From: Pseudomonas peli
Lineage (GTDB): Bacteria > Pseudomonadota > Gammaproteobacteria > Pseudomonadales > Pseudomonadaceae
Assembly (NCBI RefSeq): GCF_900099645.1
Contig: NZ_FMTL01000006.1
Span: forward strand, 1-64,000
Reading direction: 5' to 3'
DNA length: 64,000 nt
Part shown: piece after piece, positions 35,800 to 44,395 of the stretch
Numbering within the stretch: the first letter of the stretch is position 1
How the letters are laid out: the number at the start of each line of letters is the position of its first letter
Notes under the pieces: model-generated
Database searches by the model: none
What the model was told of the DNA's origin: nothing
Seen by the model: the letters and a program-made list of their open reading frames with translations, nothing else
Made by a program: the position numbers and the translations under genes

Positions 35800-36423
35800 G
35801 TGGCCCGTTCCAAGACCAGTCAAGGTTGGCTGAAAGAGCATTTCAACGACCCCTACGTCAAAATGGCGCAGAAGGATGGCTATCGCTCGCGCGCCAGCTA
35901 CAAGTTGCTGGAGATTCAGGAGAAGGATCGCATCCTGCGGCCTGGCATCACTGTAGTCGATCTGGGCGCAGCCCCGGGCGGCTGGTCGCAAGTCACCAGT
36001 CGGGTGATCGGTGACAAGGGGCGTTTGATCGCGTCAGATATCTTGGAGATGGACAGCATCCCGGATGTCACCTTTATCAAGGGCGACTTTACCGATGATG
36101 CGGTGTTCGCGCAGATTCTCGAAGCCATCGGTGATCATCCGGTAGACCTTGTGATTTCCGATATGGCCCCCAATATGAGTGGAGTAAGGGAATCGGATCA
36201 GCCGCGGGCGATGTACTTGTGCGAGCTGGCGCTGGATTTGTCGACTCGGGTGTTACGCCCGGGTGGTGATTTCCTGATCAAGATCTTCCAGGGTGAAGGT
36301 TTTGATCTTTATCACAAACAGGTGCGTCAGCTGTTCGACAAGGTGCAGATGCGTAAGCCGCTGTCCTCACGTGACCGCTCTCGCGAGCAATATCTGCTGG
36401 CGCGAGGCTTTCGCGGTCTCTGA
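35800..36423 (+). CDS. rlmE: 23S rRNA 2'-O-ribose U2552 methyltransferase RlmE (FtsJ)
   Basis: The 207-residue enzyme methylates U2552 in the A-loop. The SAM-binding motif is VVDLGAAPGGWSQVTSR (about 47-63). The catalytic K-D-K-E set is visible as YRSRASYKLLEI (Lys about 34), SDMAPNMSG (Asp about 120) and FLIKIFQGEG (Lys and Glu). It precedes ftsH, as in many gammaproteobacteria. Confidence 0.97.
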   Translation: MARSKTSQGWLKEHFNDPYVKMAQKDGYRSRASYKLLEIQEKDRILRPGITVVDLGAAPGGWSQVTSRVIGDKGRLIASDILEMDSIPDVTFIKGDFTDDAVFAQILEAIGDHPVDLVISDMAPNMSGVRESDQPRAMYLCELALDLSTRVLRPGGDFLIKIFQGEGFDLYHKQVRQLFDKVQMRKPLSSRDRSREQYLLARGFRGL

Positions 36424-36594
36424 GGCAGCAAGGTGTTCGGCGAATTGTGCTGAGCTCTTGTGGTCTCACAACAAATAAAGGGTTACAGACGGCGCCTGCC
36501 AGGGGTGGGCGTTGTGTAGTAAGTTAGATCGGTACATAACTGGTCGTCATGCGAAGCGCGCTTCGACACGGGGCCTGCTTCAGAGGGTAGCTAA

Positions 36595-38520
36595 TTGAAC
36601 GACATGGCAAAGAATCTGGTCCTGTGGCTGATCATCGCCGCCGTCTTGGTGACGGTGATGAACAATTTTTCCAGCCCAACTGAGTCGAACAAACTCAATT
36701 ATTCGCAGTTTATCCAGCAGGTTCAGGATGGCGGCGTTAAGCGAGTGACAGTTGATGGCTTCATCATCAGCGGTACACGTACCGATGGCTCCTCGTTCGA
36801 GACCGTGCGTCCGGCGATTCAGGACAATGGCCTGATCAAGGATCTGATGGACAACAACGTCGAGATCGTCGGCAAGCAGCCTGAGCAGCAGAGTATCTGG
36901 ACTCAGCTGCTGGTCGCCAGCTTCCCGATTCTGGTGATCATCGCTGTGTTCATGTTCTTTATGCGCCAGATGCAAGGTGGTGCAGGCGGTAAAGGCGGGC
37001 CGATGAGTTTCGGTAAGAGCAAGGCGCGCCTGCTCTCGGAGGATCAGGTCAAAACCACCTTCGCTGACGTCGCCGGTTGCGACGAGGCCAAGGAAGAAGT
37101 CAGCGAGCTGGTTGAATTCCTGCGTGATCCAGGCAAATTCCAGCGTCTCGGTGGGCGTATTCCGCGCGGCGTGCTGATGGTGGGCTCGCCTGGTACCGGT
37201 AAGACACTGCTGGCCAAGGCGGTTGCCGGTGAAGCCAAGGTGCCGTTCTTTACCATTTCTGGTTCGGACTTCGTGGAAATGTTTGTTGGTGTCGGCGCAT
37301 CCCGTGTGCGTGACATGTTCGAGCAAGCCAAGAAGCACGCGCCATGCATCATCTTTATCGATGAGATCGACGCTGTGGGTCGCCATCGTGGCGCTGGTAT
37401 GGGTGGCGGTCACGACGAGCGTGAGCAGACTCTCAATCAGTTGCTGGTAGAGATGGATGGCTTCGAAATGAACGACGGCATCATCGTCATTGCCGCCACC
37501 AACCGCCCTGACGTGCTCGACCCTGCGCTGCTGCGCCCGGGCCGTTTCGACCGTCAGGTTGTGGTGGGTCTGCCGGACATCCGTGGTCGCGAGCAGATTC
37601 TCAAAGTGCATATGCGCAAAGTGCCAATGGGCGAAGACGTTGCTCCAGCAGTGATTGCGCGTGGTACGCCGGGCTTCTCCGGTGCCGACCTGGCCAACCT
37701 GGTCAACGAGGCATCGCTGTTCGCTGCCCGTGCCGGTAAGCGTGTGGTCGAGATGAAAGAGTTCGAGCTGGCCAAAGACAAGATCATGATGGGCGCCGAG
37801 CGCAAGACCATGGTCATGTCGGACAAGGAAAAGCTCAACACCGCCTTCCACGAAGCCGGCCACGCGATTGTCGGGCGCCTTGTGCCTGAGCATGACCCGG
37901 TTTACAAGGTGTCGATCATTCCGCGCGGTCGTGCTTTGGGCGTGACCATGTTCCTGCCCGAGGAAGATCGTTACAGCCTGAGCAAGCGTGCACTGACCAG
38001 TCAGATCTGCTCGCTGTTCGGTGGCCGTATCGCCGAAGAAATGACTCTAGGCTTCGATGGCGTCACCACTGGTGCGTCCAATGACATCATGCGCGCCACC
38101 CAGTTGGCTAAGAACATGGTCACCAAGTGGGGTTTGTCGGAAAAACTCGGTCCGCTGATGTATGCGGAAGAAGAGGGTGAAGTTTTCCTTGGTCGTAGCA
38201 TGGGTAGTAATCAGAGCAACGTCTCTGCCGACACCGCAAAATTGATCGATCAGGAAGTACGCAGCATCATTGATGAGTGCTACGGCACCGCCAAGCGCCT
38301 GTTGCAGGAAAACCGCGACAAGCTCGATGCGATGGCTGAAGCGCTGATGAAGTACGAAACCATTGATGCTGAGCAGATTGAAGACATCATGAATGGCCTC
38401 GCGCCGCGTGAGCCGAAAGGCTGGCAGGGCGGTGACGACAACAACGGCACGCCGACTGCGCCAGTCGAAGTCGCTGAGTCCACAGAGAAGCCAATTGGTG
38501 GTCCAGCCGCCGAGCTATAA
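36595..38520 (+). CDS. ftsH: ATP-dependent zinc metalloprotease FtsH
   Basis: The 641-residue inner-membrane protease degrades misfolded membrane proteins and regulators. Two membrane segments (NLVLWLIIAAVLVTVM and LVASFPILVIIAVFMFFMRQ) flank a periplasmic domain. The AAA module has Walker A GSPGTGKT (usual form GPPGTGKT), Walker B IIFIDEIDAVG and the arginine-finger region. The zinc site is HEAGH (about 420-424). I chose TTG at 36595 because GAGGG lies 7 bases upstream; the ATG at 36604 would have a spacing of 16. Confidence 0.97.
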   Translation: MNDMAKNLVLWLIIAAVLVTVMNNFSSPTESNKLNYSQFIQQVQDGGVKRVTVDGFIISGTRTDGSSFETVRPAIQDNGLIKDLMDNNVEIVGKQPEQQSIWTQLLVASFPILVIIAVFMFFMRQMQGGAGGKGGPMSFGKSKARLLSEDQVKTTFADVAGCDEAKEEVSELVEFLRDPGKFQRLGGRIPRGVLMVGSPGTGKTLLAKAVAGEAKVPFFTISGSDFVEMFVGVGASRVRDMFEQAKKHAPCIIFIDEIDAVGRHRGAGMGGGHDEREQTLNQLLVEMDGFEMNDGIIVIAATNRPDVLDPALLRPGRFDRQVVVGLPDIRGREQILKVHMRKVPMGEDVAPAVIARGTPGFSGADLANLVNEASLFAARAGKRVVEMKEFELAKDKIMMGAERKTMVMSDKEKLNTAFHEAGHAIVGRLVPEHDPVYKVSIIPRGRALGVTMFLPEEDRYSLSKRALTSQICSLFGGRIAEEMTLGFDGVTTGASNDIMRATQLAKNMVTKWGLSEKLGPLMYAEEEGEVFLGRSMGSNQSNVSADTAKLIDQEVRSIIDECYGTAKRLLQENRDKLDAMAEALMKYETIDAEQIEDIMNGLAPREPKGWQGGDDNNGTPTAPVEVAESTEKPIGGPAAEL

Positions 38521-38528
38521 GGTTTTCC

Positions 38529-39380
38529 ATGTCTGTTGCGCCAACCTTCGACCGGCTGCCCTGTGGCAGCCGGTTTCTTGATTTAAGCCGTCCGCAAGTG
38601 ATGGGCATCCTCAACGTCACTCCTGACTCCTTCTCCGATGGTGGGCGCTATGGCCAGCGTGATGCTGCTTTGCGTCATGCCGAGGCGATGCTTAAGGCGG
38701 GGGCGACACTGATTGATGTGGGTGGTGAGTCGACGCGCCCTGGCGCTCGTGCGGTTTCTCCCGTTGAGGAGCTGGAGCGGGTTGCGCCCGTCGTTGAGGC
38801 CATTGCCCGCGAGCTGGATGTGATCATTTCGGTGGACACCTCAACGCCAGCAGTCATTCGCGAAACTGCGCGGCTGGGTGCTGGGTTGATCAATGACGTG
38901 CGTTCATTGCAGCGCGATGGTGCGCTGGATGCGGCGGCGGATAGCGGTTTGCCGGTGTGCCTGATGCATATGCGCGGTGAGCCCACCACTATGCAGCAGA
39001 ACCCTCAATACCCTGATGTCGTGGCAGAAGTGCGCGAGTTTCTGCTTGAGCGGCTGACGGCCTGCGCAGCGGTTGGGGTTGGGGCTGAGCGCGTCATTCT
39101 TGATCCGGGTTTTGGTTTTGCGAAAACCCTGGAGCACAATCTGTCGCTATTCAAGCACCTGCAGGCGCTACATGCGCTGGGTCGGCCTTTGCTGGTCGGG
39201 GTGTCGCGCAAGAGTATGATCGGCAAGGTGCTAGGGCATGAAGTGGGCGAGCGCCTATATGGCAGTCTGGCCTTAGCTGCGTTGGCTCTGAGCAAGGGCG
39301 CGCACATCCTGCGAGTGCACGATGTGGCGCAAACAGTTGATGTGGTAAGGATGATCGCCGCGGTTGAAGCGGCCGAATAA
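38529..39380 (+). CDS. folP: Dihydropteroate synthase FolP
   Basis: The 283-residue TIM-barrel enzyme joins p-aminobenzoate to the pterin in folate synthesis. Motifs are GILNVTPDSFSDGG (about 26-39), LIDVGGESTRPGA and GVSRKSMIGKVLG. It lies 8 bases after ftsH and is followed by glmM. Confidence 0.97.
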   Translation: MSVAPTFDRLPCGSRFLDLSRPQVMGILNVTPDSFSDGGRYGQRDAALRHAEAMLKAGATLIDVGGESTRPGARAVSPVEELERVAPVVEAIARELDVIISVDTSTPAVIRETARLGAGLINDVRSLQRDGALDAAADSGLPVCLMHMRGEPTTMQQNPQYPDVVAEVREFLLERLTACAAVGVGAERVILDPGFGFAKTLEHNLSLFKHLQALHALGRPLLVGVSRKSMIGKVLGHEVGERLYGSLALAALALSKGAHILRVHDVAQTVDVVRMIAAVEAAE

Positions 39381-39398
39381 GTTAGAAGGAATTGTGGG

Positions 39399-40736
39399 AT
39401 GGGTAGAAAATATTTTGGTACTGACGGTATTCGTGGGCGTGTCGGTGACTTCCCTATTACCCCGGAATTCATGCTCAAGCTCGGCTGGGCAGCCGGGATG
39501 GCATTTCGCAAGCAGGGCAAGTGCCGCATTCTGATCGGCAAGGATACGCGCATCTCCGGTTATATGTTCGAGTCTGCCTTGGAGGCTGGTTTGTCCGCGG
39601 CCGGCGCGGATGTGATGCTGCTCGGTCCGATGCCGACGCCAGCAATTGCCTACCTGACCCGTACCTTCCATGCCGAGGCCGGGATCGTTATCAGTGCCTC
39701 GCACAATCCCCATCATGACAACGGCATCAAGTTCTTCTCCGGGCAGGGCACCAAGCTGCCGGACGAAATTGAGCTGATGATCGAAGAGTTGCTTGATCAA
39801 CCGATGACGGTGGTCGAGTCCGAGCAGCTGGGCAAGGTCTCGCGAATCAACGATGCCGCCGGGCGCTATATCGAATTCTGTAAGAGCAGTGTGCCGAGCA
39901 GTACCGACTTCGCTGGGCTGAAGATCGTCGTCGATTGTGCCCATGGCGCGGCTTACAAGGTTGCACCTAGCGTATTCCGTGAGTTGGGCGCGCAGGTCAC
40001 TGTGCTTTCAGCCCAGCCCAATGGCTTGAATATCAATGATAACTGCGGCTCGACCCACGTCGAGGCCTTGCAGGCCGAAGTGCTGGCACAGCAGGCTGAT
40101 CTGGGTATCGCCTTTGATGGCGATGCGGATCGGGTGTTGATGGTCGATCATTCAGGCGCTGTAGTTGATGGGGATGAGCTGCTGTTTATCATCGCTCGCG
40201 ATCTGCTGGAGCGCGGCAAGCTGCAGGGCGGGGTCGTCGGTACGCTGATGAGTAACCTTGGGTTGGAGCTGGCTCTGGCTGATCTGGGCATACCGTTTGT
40301 GCGGGCCAAGGTTGGCGACCGTTACGTGATTGCCGAGTTGCTGTCGCGCAACTGGCAGTTGGGTGGTGAGAATTCTGGGCATTTGGTGTGTTTCCAGCAC
40401 ACCACTACCGGTGATGCAATTATCGCCGCGCTGCAGGTGCTGATGGCGCTCAAGCGTCGTGAGCAGACCCTGGGTGAGGCTCGTCTGGGGATGCAGAAGT
40501 GTCCACAGGTGCTGGTGAACGTACGCTTTGCCGGTGGTGTTGATCCGTTGGAGCACCCGGCTGTGCAACAGGCTAGTGCGCGGGTAACCGAGCAGATGGC
40601 CGGTCGTGGGCGGGTGTTGCTGCGTAAATCCGGCACCGAGCCGTTGGTGCGAGTTATGGTTGAAGGTGATGACGAAGGCCAGGTGCGCGGCTATGCCGAT
40701 GAATTGGCTAAAGTTGTTGCGGATGTATGTGCTTGA
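39399..40736 (+). CDS. glmM: Phosphoglucosamine mutase GlmM
   Basis: The 445-residue enzyme makes glucosamine-1-phosphate for peptidoglycan and LPS. KYFGTDGIRG opens the protein, the phosphorylated Ser is in ISASHNPHHDNGIKFF (about residue 102), the metal loop is FDGDADRVLM (about 240-249), and the phosphate-binding loop RKSGTEPLVRVM is near the end. Length is normal. Confidence 0.98.
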   Translation: MGRKYFGTDGIRGRVGDFPITPEFMLKLGWAAGMAFRKQGKCRILIGKDTRISGYMFESALEAGLSAAGADVMLLGPMPTPAIAYLTRTFHAEAGIVISASHNPHHDNGIKFFSGQGTKLPDEIELMIEELLDQPMTVVESEQLGKVSRINDAAGRYIEFCKSSVPSSTDFAGLKIVVDCAHGAAYKVAPSVFRELGAQVTVLSAQPNGLNINDNCGSTHVEALQAEVLAQQADLGIAFDGDADRVLMVDHSGAVVDGDELLFIIARDLLERGKLQGGVVGTLMSNLGLELALADLGIPFVRAKVGDRYVIAELLSRNWQLGGENSGHLVCFQHTTTGDAIIAALQVLMALKRREQTLGEARLGMQKCPQVLVNVRFAGGVDPLEHPAVQQASARVTEQMAGRGRVLLRKSGTEPLVRVMVEGDDEGQVRGYADELAKVVADVCA

Positions 40737-40801
40737 TTCGGCTTGCCAGTCTGGTAGCTGTTGGGTAACATCTGCGCCCTCTTTGACCGACGAGGTAAAG
40801 C

Positions 40802-41557
40802 ATGCGTCGCCCAATGGTTGCTGGTAACTGGAAAATGCACGGTACCCGCGCCAGCGTCGTAGAGCTGATCAACGGTCTCAATCAGCAGGCGTTGCCTGCT
40901 GGTGTAGATGTAGCGGTCTTTCCGTCTTGTTTGCATCTTGGCCAGGTGGTTGATGGTTTGGCAGGCAGGGCTGTTGCGGTAGGCGCGCAAGATTGCGCAA
41001 CCGAAGCGCAGCAAGGTGCTTTGACTGGTGAAGTGGCGGCAAGTCAGTTGCATGACGCGTGCTGTTCGCTGGTGCTGGTCGGTCACTCCGAGCGTAGGTT
41101 GCTGCTGGGTGAGAGTGATGAAGTTGTGACGCGTAAATTTGCTGCGGCGCAGTCTTCGGGTTTGCTCCCGGTGCTGTGTGTCGGTGAGACCCTTGCTCAG
41201 CGTGAGGCGGGGCAGACACTTGAGGTGGTTGCGGCGCAGTTGTCTGCCGTGACTGATGCTTTGGGTGTGGAAGTGTTTTCCGCTGCGGTCATCGCGTATG
41301 AGCCGGTTTGGGCTATTGGCACTGGCTTGACTGCATCGCCTGCGCAAGCGCAGGAAGTGCATGCTGCGATTCGTGCGCAGTTGGCGGCGAAAAGTCCTGA
41401 GTTGGCTGGCAAGGTAAGAATTCTTTATGGTGGCAGCGTCAAGGCCGCCAGTGCTGCCGAGTTGTTCGGTATGCCGGATATCGATGGGGGGCTTGTAGGT
41501 GGAGCCTCTCTGAATGCGGATGAGTTCGGTGCGATTTGTCGCGCCGCAGGAAGCTAA
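40802..41557 (+). CDS. tpiA: Triosephosphate isomerase TpiA
   Basis: The 251-residue enzyme interconverts dihydroxyacetone phosphate and glyceraldehyde-3-phosphate. The catalytic Lys is in AGNWKMHG, His in VGHSERR and Glu in IAYEPVWAIGTG. ILYGGSVK is the phosphate-binding loop. secG starts 4 bases after its stop. Confidence 0.98.
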   Translation: MRRPMVAGNWKMHGTRASVVELINGLNQQALPAGVDVAVFPSCLHLGQVVDGLAGRAVAVGAQDCATEAQQGALTGEVAASQLHDACCSLVLVGHSERRLLLGESDEVVTRKFAAAQSSGLLPVLCVGETLAQREAGQTLEVVAAQLSAVTDALGVEVFSAAVIAYEPVWAIGTGLTASPAQAQEVHAAIRAQLAAKSPELAGKVRILYGGSVKAASAAELFGMPDIDGGLVGGASLNADEFGAICRAAGS

Positions 41558-41561
41558 AGAA

Positions 41562-41945
41562 ATGCTGGAAACAGTTATCGTTGTTCTTCATCTGCTGGGC
41601 GCCATCGGTGTTGTTGCGCTGGTTTTGTTGCAGCAGGGTAAAGGCGCAGATGCAGGTGCCTCGTTCGGTGCGGGTGCTTCTTCTACCGTATTCGGTAGCC
41701 AAGGAAGTACTACCTTTCTGAGTCGAGTTACTGCTATACTTGCCGCCGGTTTTTTCATGACTAGCTTGGGTTTAGCGTTCTTTGCTAAAGACAAAGCTGA
41801 TGGCATGGCTCAGGTTGGTTTGCCTGATCCAGCAGTCCTGGAAGTGCAGCAGGCTAAGCCGGCTGTTGAAGATGTACCTGTTCTTGATGCAGCTAAGCCG
41901 GCAGTTGAAGCGGCGGACGTACCTCAGGCTCCAGAGCAGCAGTAA
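41562..41945 (+). CDS. secG: Preprotein translocase subunit SecG
   Basis: The 127-residue membrane protein has two hydrophobic segments (TVIVVLHLLGAIGVVALVLL and FLSRVTAILAAGFFMTSLGL) with the conserved QQGKGADAGASFGAGAS loop between them. The Pro/Ala/Val-rich C-terminal tail (about 85-127) with two AKPAVE repeats is longer than in E. coli, as usual in Pseudomonas. A tRNA gene follows 25 bases later. Confidence 0.96.
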   Translation: MLETVIVVLHLLGAIGVVALVLLQQGKGADAGASFGAGASSTVFGSQGSTTFLSRVTAILAAGFFMTSLGLAFFAKDKADGMAQVGLPDPAVLEVQQAKPAVEDVPVLDAAKPAVEAADVPQAPEQQ

Positions 41946-41970
41946 TAGGTTGTATGCAGTAAACGATTTT

Positions 41971-42056
41971 GCCGAGGTGGTGGAATTGGTAGACACGCTA
42001 CCTTGAGGTGGTAGTGGCCATAGGCTGTAGGGGTTCGAGTCCCCTTCTCGGTACCA
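41971..42056 (+). tRNA. tRNA-Leu (anticodon GAG)
   Basis: The 86-nt sequence starts GCCGAGG, pairs with CCTTCTCGGT-type 3' bases and carries an encoded CCA. The anticodon arm GCTACC-TTGAGGT-GGTAGT gives anticodon GAG (CUC/CUU codons). A long variable arm (class II, leucine) and the T arm GGGTTCGAGTCCC are present. Confidence 0.96.
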
Positions 42057-42068
42057 TTTTTCAGGAAG

Positions 42069-42091
42069 GCCCGCTTGATGCGGGTCTTTTT
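42069..42091 (+). terminator. Terminator after tRNA-Leu
   Basis: GCCCGC pairs with GCGGGT around TTGAT, followed by five T. Confidence 0.85.
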
Positions 42092-42107
42092 GTTGCTGGA
42101 GTGTCGA

Positions 42108-42137
42108 TTGACCCTGTGCAGGGTTAGGTCGTATAAT
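42108..42137 (+). promoter_or_regulatory. Strong sigma-70 promoter of the rimP-nusA-infB leader
   Basis: TTGACC (42108-42113) and TATAAT (42132-42137) are separated by 18 bases. Transcription should start near 42144, about 10 bases before the tRNA-like fold. Confidence 0.88.
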
Positions 42138-42153
42138 CCGCCTCCAGCTTTGA

Positions 42154-42225
42154 TGTGGGAATGAGCAGCAAAGTCGCTCCTCGGATGTTAAGTCCGAAGC
42201 TGGCTGGGTTAAACCAGCCCCCGCA
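42154..42225 (+). ncRNA. tRNA-fMet-like leader RNA element
   Basis: The 72 bases align with initiator tRNA: acceptor TGTGGGA with CCCCGCA (one mismatch), D arm GAGC-N9-GCTC, anticodon arm TCGGA-TGTTAAG-TCCGA, a 5-base variable region, and T arm GCTGG-GTTAAA-CCAGC. It lacks U33, has TTA where CAU should be, has a 6-base T loop without TTC, and TTGA replaces CCA. It is thus not a working initiator tRNA. In E. coli a tRNA-fMet gene (metY) sits at this place before rimP-nusA-infB. A perfect terminator follows at once, so it is either a decayed tRNA or an attenuator mimic of tRNA. Confidence 0.65.
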
Positions 42226-42239
42226 TTGAGTTGCAGAGG

Positions 42240-42261
42240 AGCCCCTTTCAAGGGGCTTTTT
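42240..42261 (+). terminator. Terminator/attenuator in the rimP leader, first
   Basis: AGCCCC and GGGGCT pair around TTTCAA, followed by five T. It lies between the promoter and rimP, so it must be partly bypassed for the operon to be expressed. Confidence 0.88.
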
Positions 42262-42307
42262 GCTAGCTGGATGACAGCTTTACCGGCCTTTAGAGGGCGG
42301 TTCGATG

Positions 42308-42329
42308 ATGGGCGATTCGCCCATTTTTT
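42308..42329 (+). terminator. Terminator/attenuator in the rimP leader, second
   Basis: ATGGGCG and CGCCCAT pair around ATT, followed by six T, 28 bases before rimP. Confidence 0.82.
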
Positions 42330-42357
42330 ATTTCTACAGCATGCGCGAGGGGTTCAG

Positions 42358-42819
42358 GTGTCGAGCAAGCTAGAACAGTTGCAGGCCTTGGTGGCCCCGG
42401 TAGTCGAGGCCCTTGGCTACCAATGTTGGGGTGTCGAGTTCCTGTCACAAGGGCGGCATTCTCTGCTGCGAATTTATATTGATAAACAGCCTGACGGCGT
42501 GTTGATCGAGGACTGTGAAATTGTCAGTCGGCAGATCAGTGGCGTGCTCGATGTCGAGGACCCGATCAGCGCTGAGTACACCCTTGAGGTGTCCTCGCCA
42601 GGTATGGATCGGCCGCTGTTCACACTTGAACAGTTCGCCAGCCATGCCGGTGAGCAAGTAAAGATCAAGCTGCGGTCACCTTTTGAAGGTCGACGCAATT
42701 TTCAGGGCCTTCTACGCGGTGTGGAAGAGCAGGACGTGGTGGTGCAGGTGGATGACCATGAATTCCTGTTGCCGATCGACATGATCGACAAGGCCAACAT
42801 TATCCCCAGGTTTGATTGA
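42358..42819 (+). CDS. rimP: Ribosome maturation factor RimP
   Basis: The 153-residue protein helps assemble the 30S subunit. The N-terminal domain has LVAPVVEALGYQCWGVEF and LLRIYIDKQPDGVLIEDCEI; YTLEVSSPGMDRPLF is the central signature and the C-terminal SH3-like domain follows. The start is GTG at 42358 with GAGGGG 6 bases upstream; the longer frame would include the leader terminators. It is the first gene of the rimP-nusA-infB operon. Confidence 0.96.
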   Translation: MSSKLEQLQALVAPVVEALGYQCWGVEFLSQGRHSLLRIYIDKQPDGVLIEDCEIVSRQISGVLDVEDPISAEYTLEVSSPGMDRPLFTLEQFASHAGEQVKIKLRSPFEGRRNFQGLLRGVEEQDVVVQVDDHEFLLPIDMIDKANIIPRFD

Positions 42820-42886
42820 GACGCGGATCCCGCGCAAGTGGCGCGGATAGCGCGGATCCAATGGATTGCGAAAGGCGAGGCGTACG

Positions 42887-44368
42887 ATGAGCAAAGAAGT
42901 ACTGCTGGTTGTTGAGTCGGTATCCAACGAAAAGGGTGTACCGGCGAGCGTAATTTTTGAAGCGCTGGAGCTGGCTTTAGCCACTGCTACCAAAAAGCGT
43001 TTTGAAGACGAAGTGGAGTTGCGTGTGGCGATCAATCGTCAGACTGGCAACTACGAAACATTCCGCTGCTGGACAGTGGTTGAAGAAAGTGACTTTGATG
43101 ACCCTGCACACCAGGTCACCACGGACATGCCGCGTGCAGTCGAAGCCAACGCCAAAGTTGGTGACGTGCTGGAAGAGAAGATCGAGTCCATCGAGTTCGG
43201 TCGTATTGCCGCGCAAACCGCCAAGCAAGTGATTGTGCAGAAAGTCCGCGAAGCTGAGCGCGCTCAGGTGGTCGAGGCTTACCGCGAGCGCCTGGGTGAA
43301 ATCATCTCCGGCACCGTGAAGAAAGTCACCCGTGACAGCGTGATCGTTGACTTGGGTAACAACGCCGAAGCCATGTTGGCGCGCGAAGACATCATCTCCC
43401 GCGAGACTTTCCGTGTTGGTGTGCGCCTGCGTGCTCTGCTCAAGGAAATTCGCACCGAGAACCGCGGTCCGCAGTTGATCCTTTCGCGTACCGCCCCGGA
43501 AATGCTCATCGAGCTGTTCCGTATTGAGGTGCCGGAAATTGCCGAAGAGCTGATCGAAGTCATGGGCGCGTCCCGTGATCCGGGTTCGCGCGCCAAGTTG
43601 GCTGTGCGTTCCAAAGACAAGCGTATCGACCCGCAGGGTGCCTGTATCGGCATGCGTGGTTCTCGCGTGCAGGCGGTTTCCGGCGAGTTGGCGGGCGAGC
43701 GTGTAGACATCGTGCTGTGGGATGACAATCCCGCGCAGTTCGTGATCAACGCCATGTCGCCGGCCGAGGTTGCAGCCATCATCGTTGACGAAGATGCCCA
43801 TGCCATGGACATCGCTGTTGGCGCAGACAACCTTGCTCAGGCTATTGGCCGTGGCGGTCAAAACGTGCGTTTGGCCAGTCAGTTGACTGGTTGGACCCTG
43901 AACGTGATGACCGAGGCGGACATTCAGGCCAAGCAGCAAGCAGAAACAGGCGACATCCTGCAGCGCTTTATCGATGAGCTGGAAGTCGACGAAGAACTGG
44001 CCCAGGTGTTGGTCGAAGAAGGCTTCACCAGCCTTGAAGAAATTGCCTACGTACCGATGGAAGAAATGCTCAGCATTGATGGCTTTGACGAGGATATCGT
44101 CAACGAGCTCCGCGCCCGTGCCAAAGATCGCCTGCTGACCAAAGCCATCGCCAATGAGGAAAAGCTGGCAGATGCCCACCCAGCCGAAGACTTGCTCTCG
44201 CTTGAGGGGATGGATAAGGCGCTTGCGCATGAACTGGCAGTGCGCGGCGTTGTTAACCGCGAAGACCTGGCCGAGCAGTCTATTGATGACCTGCTCGACA
44301 TCGACGGTATCGACGCTGAGCGAGCCGGCAAGTTGATCATGGCCGCCCGAGCCCATTGGTTCGAGTAA
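42887..44368 (+). CDS. nusA: Transcription termination/antitermination factor NusA
   Basis: The 493-residue protein binds RNA polymerase. Its order is an N-terminal polymerase-binding domain (about 1-125), S1 domain (GEIISGTVKKVTRDSVIVDL), two KH domains (GACIGMRGSRVQAVSGEL and AIGRGGQNVRLASQLTGW) and two C-terminal acidic helical repeats (about 360-493), the second ending DGIDAERAGKLIMAARAHWF. The repeats are typical of gammaproteobacteria. infB follows after 27 bases. Confidence 0.98.
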   Translation: MSKEVLLVVESVSNEKGVPASVIFEALELALATATKKRFEDEVELRVAINRQTGNYETFRCWTVVEESDFDDPAHQVTTDMPRAVEANAKVGDVLEEKIESIEFGRIAAQTAKQVIVQKVREAERAQVVEAYRERLGEIISGTVKKVTRDSVIVDLGNNAEAMLAREDIISRETFRVGVRLRALLKEIRTENRGPQLILSRTAPEMLIELFRIEVPEIAEELIEVMGASRDPGSRAKLAVRSKDKRIDPQGACIGMRGSRVQAVSGELAGERVDIVLWDDNPAQFVINAMSPAEVAAIIVDEDAHAMDIAVGADNLAQAIGRGGQNVRLASQLTGWTLNVMTEADIQAKQQAETGDILQRFIDELEVDEELAQVLVEEGFTSLEEIAYVPMEEMLSIDGFDEDIVNELRARAKDRLLTKAIANEEKLADAHPAEDLLSLEGMDKALAHELAVRGVVNREDLAEQSIDDLLDIDGIDAERAGKLIMAARAHWFE

Positions 44369-44395
44369 GCAGTTGCGGCTTGAGGAGAGAAATGC

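Noticed and set aside
42154..42225. A functional tRNA gene
   Set aside because: U33, a usable anticodon, the TTC of the T loop and CCA are missing, so it is described as tRNA-like only.
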